Shown in pieces: positions 16,496-23,789 of a stretch of 64,000 bases of DNA. How positions within the stretch are numbered: the stretch's first letter is position 1; every line of letters begins with the position of its first letter. Under the pieces are notes generated by a model. It searched no databases. It worked only from the letters and a program-made list of their open reading frames with translations, and was not told the DNA's origin. The position numbers and the translations under genes were made by a program. The stretch covers positions 1 through 64,000 of the forward strand of contig JANXLV010000196.1 of NCBI GenBank assembly GCA_025355005.1, given 5' to 3'. The stretch is from Myxococcales bacterium. GTDB lineage: Bacteria > Myxococcota_A > Polyangia > Polyangiales > Polyangiaceae.

Positions 16496-17071
16496 ATGGC
16501 GGAAGGCTTGAACAAGGTGTTGCTTCTCGGAAACCTCGGCGCCGATCCGGAGCTGAAGGTCACGGCGGGAGGTCAGGCGATCCTGAAGCTTCGCCTGGCG
16601 ACGACCGAGTCGTACCTGGACAAGAGCAACACACGCCAAGAGCGCACCGAGTGGCACTCCATCACCGTATGGGGCAAGCGCGGCGAGGCGCTCTCGCGCA
16701 TCCTTGCGAAGGGTTCCTCCATCTTCGTGGAGGGCGGGATTCGCACGTCGAGCTACGAGAAGGACGGCGAGAAGCGCTATCGCACCGAGATCGTCGCCAA
16801 CAACATCATCCTTGCGGGCCGCGGTCGCGGCGCGGGAGCAGGCGCGGGCGGTGGTGATTTCGAAGAGGGCGGCGGAGGCGGACGTCCCAGCGGTCCCAGC
16901 GGTGGTGGCGGGCGTCCCAGCGGCGGTGGCGGACGTCCCAGCGGCGGTGGTGGTGGCGGTGGTGGTGGTGGTGGTGGTGGCAACAGCGATCGCGCGCCGG
17001 CCTCCGAAGCCCCCCCGCCTGACGACTTTGGCTACGGGTCCGGCGGCGGCGACGACGAAATTCCTTTTTGA
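16496..17071 (+). CDS. ssb: Single-stranded DNA-binding protein
   Basis: 191 aa. The OB fold covers residues 1-110: GLNKVLLLGNLGADPELK opening, ATTESYLD, EWHSITVWGKRGE and the closing RTEIVANNI. A long Gly-rich linker (about 112-168) with SGGGGRPSG repeats and a run of glycines is followed by an acidic tail ending DDEIPF, the conserved tip that recruits replication and repair proteins. RBS AAGGAG precedes the ATG. The tail-encoding end overlaps the converging lipoprotein gene by 40 bp. Confidence 0.96.
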   Translation: MAEGLNKVLLLGNLGADPELKVTAGGQAILKLRLATTESYLDKSNTRQERTEWHSITVWGKRGEALSRILAKGSSIFVEGGIRTSSYEKDGEKRYRTEIVANNIILAGRGRGAGAGAGGGDFEEGGGGGRPSGPSGGGGRPSGGGGRPSGGGGGGGGGGGGGNSDRAPASEAPPPDDFGYGSGGGDDEIPF

Positions 17072-18405
17072 ACGCCGTCATTCTCGATTCCCGTCACCGC
17101 TTCGGTTGGCATCAGGCCTAGCCAGGCGTCGCTCTTCGGCGTCATGAAGACCTTCGTGTAGACCCACTCGTTGAGCGGCGTGAGCGCGACGTTCTTCTGC
17201 ACGCTCAGGTGATTGTGGATTGCTCCGTGGAACGCGTACTCGTTGCGCGCACTCTCTTCGGCCAGGCGCTGCTCGAACCGCGCGAGGTGCTTCTCGATCG
17301 CCGCGTCGGACAGCGGAGCGGCGTCTGGCTTGTCGAAGTCGCGTGGGTGCTTCGACTTCGCGAACGCGCGGCTGACCGGATCGAGCTTGTCGACGGGCAG
17401 CTGCTTCGTGATCGGGTCCCAGCCGTCCCACGGCGAGTACGTGTGGATCTCGGGCTGCATGAGCGTCAGCGGCGGTGCCTCGGTGTCGGCCTTGGAGACC
17501 GTGAGCTGATTGACGAGCGCCGCCGGCATGCTGCTCCACAGCGCGTCGGGCCATTTCGTGTAGCCAACGGTGCTCGGGAGTCGCGCCTCCTTCAGCTGCT
17601 CACCGTAGGTGTCGCCGTAGGACTTCAAGAGGAGCTTGCGCCACCGCGCGGTGAGCTTCCACACCATCTGCTCGTGGTGCTTCGCGATGAGCTTCTGCGA
17701 CTCGTCGTCCGTGAGCGCGGCGCTCTTCTTCGCGAGCTCGAGGCTCTCCGTGAGCCCGCGCACGAACGCCGTGGGACCGTAGAGGCCGGGCAGCGCGTCG
17801 ACGACGCGGCCCTCGGAGTCGAGGACATAGTGGATGCTGTTGCCGGTGATGGTGCGCGTGATCTTCCTGCCGTCGCCGAAGTCGATGCTGATCTCGGGGA
17901 CGGGGCGCTCGCTCTCCCAGTGCAGCACATATGTGTCGCGGAGGAACGCCGACACGCGCGGGTTTGCATAGAGCACGATCCGGAAGAGGCGGCTGTTCGC
18001 GCAAGAGAGCTCCTTGTCGAGCTGCCCGAGCAATCGAAGGGAGAGGATCGGGCGCCCGCTGCGCTTCGCCTCGGCCTTCGCCTCCGCGAGGTCCGTGTAC
18101 CAGAAGAGGCGCGAAGTGTAGGCATCGCGCTGCATCGCGACGTGGTCGATCTCCTCGCGCAGTCGTGCGATCTCCGGCGCGTCAGCGTTCGCTGCGACCA
18201 GCCGATCGTGCTCTGCGAGCAACCTCTGGAGCCGCTCCGGGCTGCGAGGCTCCATCGGTGTCGCCGCCGCCCCGTTCCTGGCCGCGAGCTCGGGCGCCGC
18301 GGACTGAAGAGTCGCGGGGGTGAGCGTGGTCGTGTCGGTCTGTTCCGAGTCCGGTCCGCACGCGAGGAGGGCGAGGGCGAGGGCAGAAGCTGCAAGCTTT
18401 CGCAT
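17032..18405 (-). CDS. Lipoprotein with a thioredoxin-like domain
   Basis: 457 aa. Signal peptide with lipobox LLAC (Cys16). A helical region (50-90) is followed by a thioredoxin-fold-like section at about 95-225: AEAKRSGRPILSLRLLG resembles the DUF255/thioredoxin_7 pattern and YVLDSEGRVVDALPGLYGP the following strand-helix. The redox CxxC is replaced by SCANSRLF with a single Cys, so disulfide chemistry is doubtful. The C-terminal 230 residues are not recognised. The end overlaps ssb, which is encoded on the other strand. It diverges from rpmE. Confidence 0.75.
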   Translation of the reverse strand: MRKLAASALALALLACGPDSEQTDTTTLTPATLQSAAPELAARNGAAATPMEPRSPERLQRLLAEHDRLVAANADAPEIARLREEIDHVAMQRDAYTSRLFWYTDLAEAKAEAKRSGRPILSLRLLGQLDKELSCANSRLFRIVLYANPRVSAFLRDTYVLHWESERPVPEISIDFGDGRKITRTITGNSIHYVLDSEGRVVDALPGLYGPTAFVRGLTESLELAKKSAALTDDESQKLIAKHHEQMVWKLTARWRKLLLKSYGDTYGEQLKEARLPSTVGYTKWPDALWSSMPAALVNQLTVSKADTEAPPLTLMQPEIHTYSPWDGWDPITKQLPVDKLDPVSRAFAKSKHPRDFDKPDAAPLSDAAIEKHLARFEQRLAEESARNEYAFHGAIHNHLSVQKNVALTPLNEWVYTKVFMTPKSDAWLGLMPTEAVTGIENDGVQKGISSSPPPDP

Positions 18406-18505
18406 GTCGGATCGAACGCCCAGCGACAGAAATGCAATCCGTCGAGGTGGAGGTGGAGGTCGAGGCGCCGGTTTTGGCCGTGATCTTGCTGATTTCTGGT
18501 CGGGG

Positions 18506-18528
18506 CCTTGAAATGGCCGCTTTCAAGG
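18506..18528. promoter_or_regulatory. Perfect inverted repeat CCTTGAAA-TGGCCGC-TTTCAAGG
   Basis: An 8-bp perfect dyad with a 7-bp centre lies in the divergent region between the thioredoxin-fold lipoprotein gene and rpmE, 50 nt before the rpmE start. The form is that of an operator. A related TTGAAA...TTTCAA dyad is at 14359-14390. Confidence 0.45.
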
Positions 18529-18578
18529 ACTAGGTTGCGCCTCCCCCTCCTATCTTCGGAGAGGAACTGGAGCGAGTC

Positions 18579-18848
18579 ATGAAAGAAGGAATTCACCCCG
18601 AGTACCCCGCCGCTGCCGTCTCGTGCGCGTGCGGCAACAGCTTCGTCACCCGCTCCACGCGCGGTGATTTCCAGGTCGACGTCTGCGGCGCCTGCCACCC
18701 GTTCTACACGGGCACGCAGAAGCTCATCGACGCCGCGGGTCGCGTCGACAAGTTCCGCAAGCGCTACGCCGGCAACGCAGCCAAGGACGCAGCCAAGGCC
18801 GCTGCCGCGACCGAAGCCGCCGCCGCCGCGGCCGAACTGAAGGCCTGA
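18579..18848 (+). CDS. rpmE: 50S ribosomal protein bL31
   Basis: 89 aa. Starts [10 protein letters not shown], has CACGNSF and [15 protein letters not shown], so all four zinc-binding Cys of the zinc-containing form of L31 are present. The C-terminal 20 residues are an Ala/Lys-rich extension beyond the usual length of about 70. RBS GGAGCGAGTC precedes the ATG. It lies first in the cluster rpmE, YqhQ-like, prfA, a conserved order in several bacterial groups. Confidence 0.96.
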   Translation: MKEGIHPEYPAAAVSCACGNSFVTRSTRGDFQVDVCGACHPFYTGTQKLIDAAGRVDKFRKRYAGNAAKDAAKAAAATEAAAAAAELKA

Positions 18849-18918
18849 GGCCCACCGCCTCGACCGGCTCGCCCGCCTGGTGGCACCGCCTGCCGGCACT
18901 GCACGAGGCACACTGAAG

Positions 18919-18965
18919 GAGCCTGCGAGTCGCCCGCGTGCGATTCCGCAGGCTCGCCTTCGTTT
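18919..18965 (+). terminator. Rho-independent-like terminator after rpmE
   Basis: A 9-bp perfect stem GAGCCTGCG/CGCAGGCTC (18919-18927, 18947-18955) with a 19-nt loop is followed by the T-rich GCCTTCGTTT. It lies 70 nt after rpmE and just before the start of the DUF1385 gene. Confidence 0.6.
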
Positions 18966-18980
18966 GGTCCCAAAAGGTCT

Positions 18981-18986
18981 TATACT
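18981..18986 (+). promoter_or_regulatory. Candidate -10 box TATACT before the DUF1385 gene
   Basis: TATACT ends 8 bases before the ATG at 18995. If used, transcription would start at or next to the ATG, giving a leaderless or nearly leaderless mRNA. No good -35 hexamer sits 17 bp upstream, and no clear Shine-Dalgarno sequence precedes the start. Confidence 0.35.
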
Positions 18987-18994
18987 GAAAGTCG

Positions 18995-20308
18995 ATGAGC
19001 GAAGAGAAGGCCAGCCCAGACCGTGAGCCCGCCGCGAAGACGCCGCAGAAGCCGTACATCGGCGGACAGGCGCTGCTCGAGGGCGTGATGATGCGCTCGC
19101 CGGCGTCGCTCGCGATGGTCGTGCGCCGTCGTGATGGGTCGCTGCACGTCCGCGAGCGGCCCGTGAAGGACTATCGCCGCGGGATCGCCAAGGTGCCGCT
19201 CATTCGCGGCGTCGGCTCGTTCGTGGAGTCGCTTCGCATCGGTCACGAGGCGCTGCGCTTCTCCGCCGAGCAGCTCGAGAAGGACATGGAGGCGACCGAG
19301 CGCGAGAACGCAGCGACGTCGGTCGCCAAGATCGTCGCGGAGGCGAAGGAAACGGCAGCTGCCAAGACCGGGGCCGGCGCCGCCAGCAAGGTGAAGAGCG
19401 CAGCGCAGACGTTGATGACGTTGATCGGCAGCGCGGTGAACACGGCCGCCACCTTTGGTGCGACGTTCAACTTTGGTCTCACCACGCTCCTCACGTCTTC
19501 AGATTCCGACGCCGACTCCGACTCCCACTCGAACTCGGGCTCCGGCTCTGGCGCCGCATCTTCAGGGTCGGGGCGCGGCGAGAAGAAGTCCGGCGGCATG
19601 GGCTTCGTGCTCGTGATCATGGTGCTCTTCATCTGGGCGCTCCCGCAGATCGCGGCGGCGCTCGCGAAGCGCGCGTTTCACCTGGAGGCAAACGTGCAGT
19701 CGCCGGCCTTCCAGGCCATCACCGGCGCCTTCAAGCTCACCATCGTGATCGGCTACATGCTGCTGATTCGCCGCACGGAGATGGTGCGGCGCATGTTCCA
19801 GTACCACGGTGCCGAGCACAAGACGATCAGCTGCTACGAGGCCGAGGAGGCGCTCACCGTCGAGAACGCACGCGCGAAGACCACGCTCCATCCGCGCTGC
19901 GGCACCACATTCCTCGTCATGGTGGCCCTGGTCTCCGTGCTCGTGTTCACTGGCCTCGGCGCGGTGCTCCCCAAGATCGACACCGGGAGCGCGGTGAAGG
20001 ACAACATCATCTTCTTCTTCGTGAAGCTCCCGTTTATACCGGTTATCGCGGGCCTCACGTTCGAGCTCCAGCGCTTCTTCGCGCGGTACTGCACCACGGG
20101 GCCGCTGCGTGCGCTGCTCTGGCCGGGCTTCCTCGTCCAGAAGATCACCACCATCGAGCCCGACGACGAACAGCTGGAGGTGGCGCTTGCGTCTCTCCGC
20201 GCCACGCTCTTCCGCGAGAAGGGCGAGCAATCCGCGTCCAGCAGCGATGTGCGCTTCCCGACGTACGAGTCCATCGTCACGGCCTCGCGTCTCCGCAAGG
20301 CCGCGTGA
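18995..20308 (+). CDS. DUF1385 (YqhQ-like) membrane protein
   Basis: 437 aa. The family signature IGGQALLEGVMMRSP is at residues 24-38. YHGAEHKTISCYE and HPRCGTTFL, also conserved, appear in the second half. Four membrane segments lie at about 208-228, 246-262, 306-326 and 340-358. Compared with typical members (about 300 aa), it has an inserted Ser/Asp/Gly-rich stretch (about 168-200) and an alanine/lysine-rich helical part before it. Function of the family is unknown, but it is often next to rpmE and prfA, as here. Confidence 0.88.
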   Translation: MSEEKASPDREPAAKTPQKPYIGGQALLEGVMMRSPASLAMVVRRRDGSLHVRERPVKDYRRGIAKVPLIRGVGSFVESLRIGHEALRFSAEQLEKDMEATERENAATSVAKIVAEAKETAAAKTGAGAASKVKSAAQTLMTLIGSAVNTAATFGATFNFGLTTLLTSSDSDADSDSHSNSGSGSGAASSGSGRGEKKSGGMGFVLVIMVLFIWALPQIAAALAKRAFHLEANVQSPAFQAITGAFKLTIVIGYMLLIRRTEMVRRMFQYHGAEHKTISCYEAEEALTVENARAKTTLHPRCGTTFLVMVALVSVLVFTGLGAVLPKIDTGSAVKDNIIFFFVKLPFIPVIAGLTFELQRFFARYCTTGPLRALLWPGFLVQKITTIEPDDEQLEVALASLRATLFREKGEQSASSSDVRFPTYESIVTASRLRKAA

Positions 20309-20325
20309 AGACCTGAGGAGCACGC

Positions 20326-21444
20326 GTGCTACCGATCGACAAGCTGGAGCACCTCGCGCGGCGATATGCCGACCTCGACGAGCTCATGTGCAAGCCAGAC
20401 GTGCTCGCCAACTCCAAGGAGCTGCAGAAGCTGAACAAGGAGCGCACCGATCTGGAGCCGCTCGTCCAGAGCTTCGCGCGCTACCTCGACGTGGAGAAGA
20501 AGCTCACGGAGGGCGCCGCCGCACTGTCCGATCCAGAGCTGCGCGAGCTCGCCGAGATGGAGATCGCGGAGCTCGGCCCCGAGAAGGCGAACCTGGAACG
20601 CGCGATCGAGCTCCTTCTGCTGCCGAAGGATCCCAACGACGCGAAGAACACCATCCTGGAGATCCGGAGCGGTGAAGGCGGCGAAGAGGCCGCGCTGTTC
20701 GCCGCGGACCTGTACCGCATGTACGCGCGCTACGCAGAGACGAAGAGCTGGAAGCTCGAGGTGCTCTCCATGTCCGACGCCGCAGCGGGTGGCTACAAGG
20801 AGGTGATCGCGCTCGTCACCGGCAAGGACGTCTACTCGCACATGCGCTTCGAGGGCGGCGTGCACCGCGTGCAGCGCGTCCCCAAGACGGAGACGCAGGG
20901 CCGCATCCACACGTCCACCGCCACGGTTGCCGTGCTCCCCGAAGCAGAAGACGTGGACGTCCACATCGACGACAAGGATCTCGAGGTCTCCATCGCGGCC
21001 AGCGGCGGACCGGGCGGGCAGGGCGTCAACACCACGAACAGCGCCGTGCAGATCCTCCACAAGCCCAGCGGCCTCATCGTCAAATGCCAGGACGAGCGCT
21101 CGCAGCTGAAGAACAAGGCGAAGGCGCTCAAGGTGCTGAAGAGCAGGCTCCTCGACATCGAGCGCGAGAAGCAGGACGCCGCAGTCTCGGCCGAGCGTCG
21201 CGGCATGGTCGGCACCGGCGAACGCAGCCAGAAGATCCGCACCTACAACTATGCGCAGAACCGGGTGAGCGACCACCGCATCCGGCTCACGTTGAACAAG
21301 CTCGATCGCGTGATCGAGGGGGATCTCGAGGAGCTCATCTCCGCGCTGCGCATGCATCGGCAGGCCGCGCTCCTCGAGTCCACGCTCGGTATCAAGCGCG
21401 ACGTCGCGCAGGCGGGAATGGGCGCAGAGGACGCGGACGCGTGA
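20326..21444 (+). CDS. prfA: Peptide chain release factor 1
   Basis: 372 aa, GTG start, near the usual 360. The catalytic GGQ is in SGGPGGQGVNTTNSAVQ, and IRSGEGGEEAALFA is the class I signature of domain 2. Reads UAA and UAG and releases the peptide at the ribosome. The stop codon overlaps the start of the next gene by 4 nt (GTGA). In most bacteria prmC, which methylates the GGQ Gln, follows prfA; here an unknown gene occupies that place. Confidence 0.96.
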   Translation: MLPIDKLEHLARRYADLDELMCKPDVLANSKELQKLNKERTDLEPLVQSFARYLDVEKKLTEGAAALSDPELRELAEMEIAELGPEKANLERAIELLLLPKDPNDAKNTILEIRSGEGGEEAALFAADLYRMYARYAETKSWKLEVLSMSDAAAGGYKEVIALVTGKDVYSHMRFEGGVHRVQRVPKTETQGRIHTSTATVAVLPEAEDVDVHIDDKDLEVSIAASGGPGGQGVNTTNSAVQILHKPSGLIVKCQDERSQLKNKAKALKVLKSRLLDIEREKQDAAVSAERRGMVGTGERSQKIRTYNYAQNRVSDHRIRLTLNKLDRVIEGDLEELISALRMHRQAALLESTLGIKRDVAQAGMGAEDADA

Positions 21445-21845
21445 CCCTGCGCGAGAGCAACACGCCGGACACGGAGGCGCTCACGCTCGCGATGGCAGTG
21501 GCGCCCACCGCCTACTCCCGCAACAAGATGTTCGCGCTCTTCGCGGATCCACGGGTCATGAGGGCGCGCTCTCGGGCACGGCTGGTACGCGCGCTCGCCA
21601 GGGATCTCGGCCGTGCACCCGATGCATGCGTGTCGCGACAGAAGGTGGGGGCAGACCGCGTCGCGCTCACCGTCCGCATCGAGAGTATGCAATATACACG
21701 TAACGTGGAGCTCTCCCTCGCGGAGGTGTCGGCGCTCTCGTTCCTCTGCGACCGCCAGAAGACCCGTGCGCTCCCATGCGAACCGCACGATCGCGCGCTG
21801 GTGGAGAGCGTGCTCTCCCGCCTGGCCGCCGGGCTTCTCTCCTGA
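21441..21845 (+). CDS. Hypothetical protein coupled to prfA, 134 aa
   Basis: Starts at a GTG that overlaps the prfA stop by four bases. Sequence is Arg/Ala/Leu-rich with mixed helix; three Cys are present (CVSRQ, LCDRQ, PCEPHD). No known motif, and no SAM-binding NPPY motif, so it is not PrmC. Translational coupling to prfA argues it is real. It ends two bases before the converging AraC-type gene. Confidence 0.65.
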   Translation: MTLRESNTPDTEALTLAMAVAPTAYSRNKMFALFADPRVMRARSRARLVRALARDLGRAPDACVSRQKVGADRVALTVRIESMQYTRNVELSLAEVSALSFLCDRQKTRALPCEPHDRALVESVLSRLAAGLLS

Positions 21846-21846
21846 A

Positions 21847-22815
21847 TCAATGCGCCATGAGGGTGCGGCGGTATTCGGTGGGGCTCATGCCCATGTAGCG
21901 CTTGAACACCTTGGCTAGCGCGTCCTCGTCCGAGTAGCCGACGTGCTCGGCGACCTGGGTCGTGCTGAGGGCGTTGTTCTTGCGCAAGAGGTCTGCGGCC
22001 ACGAGCGCGCGCCACCGAGCTACATACTTCGCGGGCGGCTCACCCACCAGCTTCGAGAACGTGTCGAAGAACCGCGTGCGCGACATGCCGACGCGCGTGG
22101 CCAGCTCCGCGGCGGTCCAGTCAGCGGATGGCTCGGTGTGCACGAGCGCAAGCGCCTTGCCGATGCGAGGGTCGCGCGCGGCCGCGAAGAGCCCCGAAGG
22201 TCTTTCGTCCTGGCTCGGTCCGGATGCGCGTGCCTCCGCGGCGGCCTCGGTCAGCGCATTCACGAACAGCGAGTCCGCCAGGCTCACGATCTCGCTGCCA
22301 GGCTCGCTCCCCGAAAGGCCCTCGGCGATGAGCGACATCGTGGCGGACGACCAGCGGCGTCGCGCATCGGAGCGCGCGCGTCCGACCAGTACGGGCGGCA
22401 GCAGCTCGACGACGGAAGCGTGCGCGGGATGATCGAGCCGGAACGTGCCGCACACGAGGCGCGTCTCGTCGCCCGTCTTCCCCATCTCGAAGATCGGCGT
22501 CGCGCCGTCGCGCCGCATCGGCACGTCGGTCACGCGGATGACGCTCGCGTCCTTGGCGCTCACCATCCGGTGCTCGCAGCCGCGGGTGAAGATCACCACG
22601 TCGCCTTCGTGCAGCTCGATGAGCTCCTTGTCTGCCTCGCGCGCGACGAAGCACGACCCCGCGGACACGCCATGGAAGATCATCTTGCCGGTGCTGGAGC
22701 TGCCGATGACGCCCCACCTACCGCGGAAATGCGAGCGCGAGAGGAAGGCGCTCACGAGGCGGAGAGAACGGAGCACGGTGTTGAATCCTTCGTCCACACC
22801 ACGATGATAGTCCAC
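21847..22815 (-). CDS. AraC-family transcriptional regulator
   Basis: 322 aa. The N-terminal part (30-190) is a cupin of the AraC-binding type (GSCFVA and LHEGDVVIFTRGCEHRM are the usual strand phrases). The C-terminal 100 residues are the double helix-turn-helix: WTAAELATRVGMSRTRFFDTF and TTQVAEHVGYSDEDALAKVFKRYMGMSPTEYRR. It should bind DNA in response to a small ligand. The lipoprotein gene at 22922 is divergent and a plausible target. Confidence 0.93.
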   Translation of the reverse strand: MDYHRGVDEGFNTVLRSLRLVSAFLSRSHFRGRWGVIGSSSTGKMIFHGVSAGSCFVAREADKELIELHEGDVVIFTRGCEHRMVSAKDASVIRVTDVPMRRDGATPIFEMGKTGDETRLVCGTFRLDHPAHASVVELLPPVLVGRARSDARRRWSSATMSLIAEGLSGSEPGSEIVSLADSLFVNALTEAAAEARASGPSQDERPSGLFAAARDPRIGKALALVHTEPSADWTAAELATRVGMSRTRFFDTFSKLVGEPPAKYVARWRALVAADLLRKNNALSTTQVAEHVGYSDEDALAKVFKRYMGMSPTEYRRTLMAH

Positions 22816-22869
22816 GAAGCGGGCGGCGAACGCGGTCGGGACGATTGAACGGATCCCCGGGACGGCCAG

Positions 22870-22886
22870 GGGCTTTCAACAAGCCC
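22870..22886. promoter_or_regulatory. Inverted repeat GGGCTT-TCAAC-AAGCCC between divergent genes
   Basis: A 6-bp dyad with a 5-bp centre lies 36 nt before the lipoprotein start and 55 nt before the AraC start. Candidate operator; the dyad is short and could be chance. Confidence 0.3.
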
Positions 22887-22921
22887 TTCGCGAGTCAGGA
22901 TGTGCAGTGGAGGTTCTGCAC

Positions 22922-23767
22922 ATGAACAATCGCTCTTTCGTCACTGTCTTCGCGCTTCTCGCCGTCGGCTGCTCCTCGTCCTCGTCGGGGACACCGGTCG
23001 GCAACACGGACACGGATGCGGGACACGTCACTGCAGACTCGGGGGCGTCCCAGGAACAGGGCACCGACGCTGGCAGCACGGGCACCGCGGACGCCTCCGA
23101 TGCGGGAACGCACGTCGCGGTTCCCTCCGCGGTCCTGATCGTCGGAACGCTGGCGGATGCGGACCTGACCGTCGCGCAGGGGAAGCACGACCCGGTCGCC
23201 AAGGGCGGCGAGGGGACGTCGAAGATGCTGGGCGACGTGGCGCACACCGTGATGCTGGGCACGGCGCTCCTCGGCACGCAGCAGAACCGGTTCGTCGCGT
23301 TCGATCGCTGGAGCGACGGCGCCAACATCGACGCCTTCTACGGCAGCAAGGATTTCCAGAACGCGCTCGGACCGCTGTTCTCGGCGCCGCCGTCGGTCAA
23401 CGTGTTCGTCGCGCAGCCCGGCTGGTCCACATACGGTACGCCGGACTCTGCGAATGCCACGGACCCGCACTACTGGGTGCTCGTGCGCGGCAAGATGAAG
23501 TCCGCCGACCCGAAGGTGAACCAGGCAACGCACGACGGGATCGCGTCGCAGGCCGCGCCGCAAGCCAAGGCTGCGGGCGACGTCGCGCACGTCGTCTACA
23601 CCGGGCGCGATGACGTCCAGCAGTTCCTCGCAGTCGACGTCTGGCCGGACTCCACCAACATCGAGGCCTTCTACGGCAACCCCAACGTGCAGATGGCGTT
23701 CGGCCAGCTCTTCGACGGCATCCCTACGATCGCCGTCTACTCGTCGACCCACTGGTACCAGTGGTGA
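22922..23767 (+). CDS. Lipoprotein with two tandem alpha-beta domains
   Basis: 281 aa, started by the ATG 8 nt after a perfect GGAGG (22909-22913). Signal peptide with LLAVGC (lipid Cys17), then a Thr/Asp/Ala-rich linker to residue 70. Two similar domains follow, about 75-170 and 185-281. Each has a pattern of GDVAH, then R/QFLAVDxW, then NIxAFYGxxxxQxAxGxLF. The pattern resembles ABM-type dimeric ferredoxin-like folds (EthD/antibiotic monooxygenase-like), but this is inference. Divergent from the AraC-type gene. Confidence 0.75.
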   Translation: MNNRSFVTVFALLAVGCSSSSSGTPVGNTDTDAGHVTADSGASQEQGTDAGSTGTADASDAGTHVAVPSAVLIVGTLADADLTVAQGKHDPVAKGGEGTSKMLGDVAHTVMLGTALLGTQQNRFVAFDRWSDGANIDAFYGSKDFQNALGPLFSAPPSVNVFVAQPGWSTYGTPDSANATDPHYWVLVRGKMKSADPKVNQATHDGIASQAAPQAKAAGDVAHVVYTGRDDVQQFLAVDVWPDSTNIEAFYGNPNVQMAFGQLFDGIPTIAVYSSTHWYQW

Positions 23768-23789
23768 GCTTCCGCCAGTGATCAGTGAT

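Noticed and set aside
16777-16983. Poly-Pro reverse frame opposite the SSB Gly-rich linker
   Set aside because: Direct reverse complement of the GGT/GGC linker codons of ssb, not a gene.
18530-18578. Possible L31 autoregulatory leader RNA
   Set aside because: Short hairpins are visible but I cannot match a known L31 leader structure by eye.
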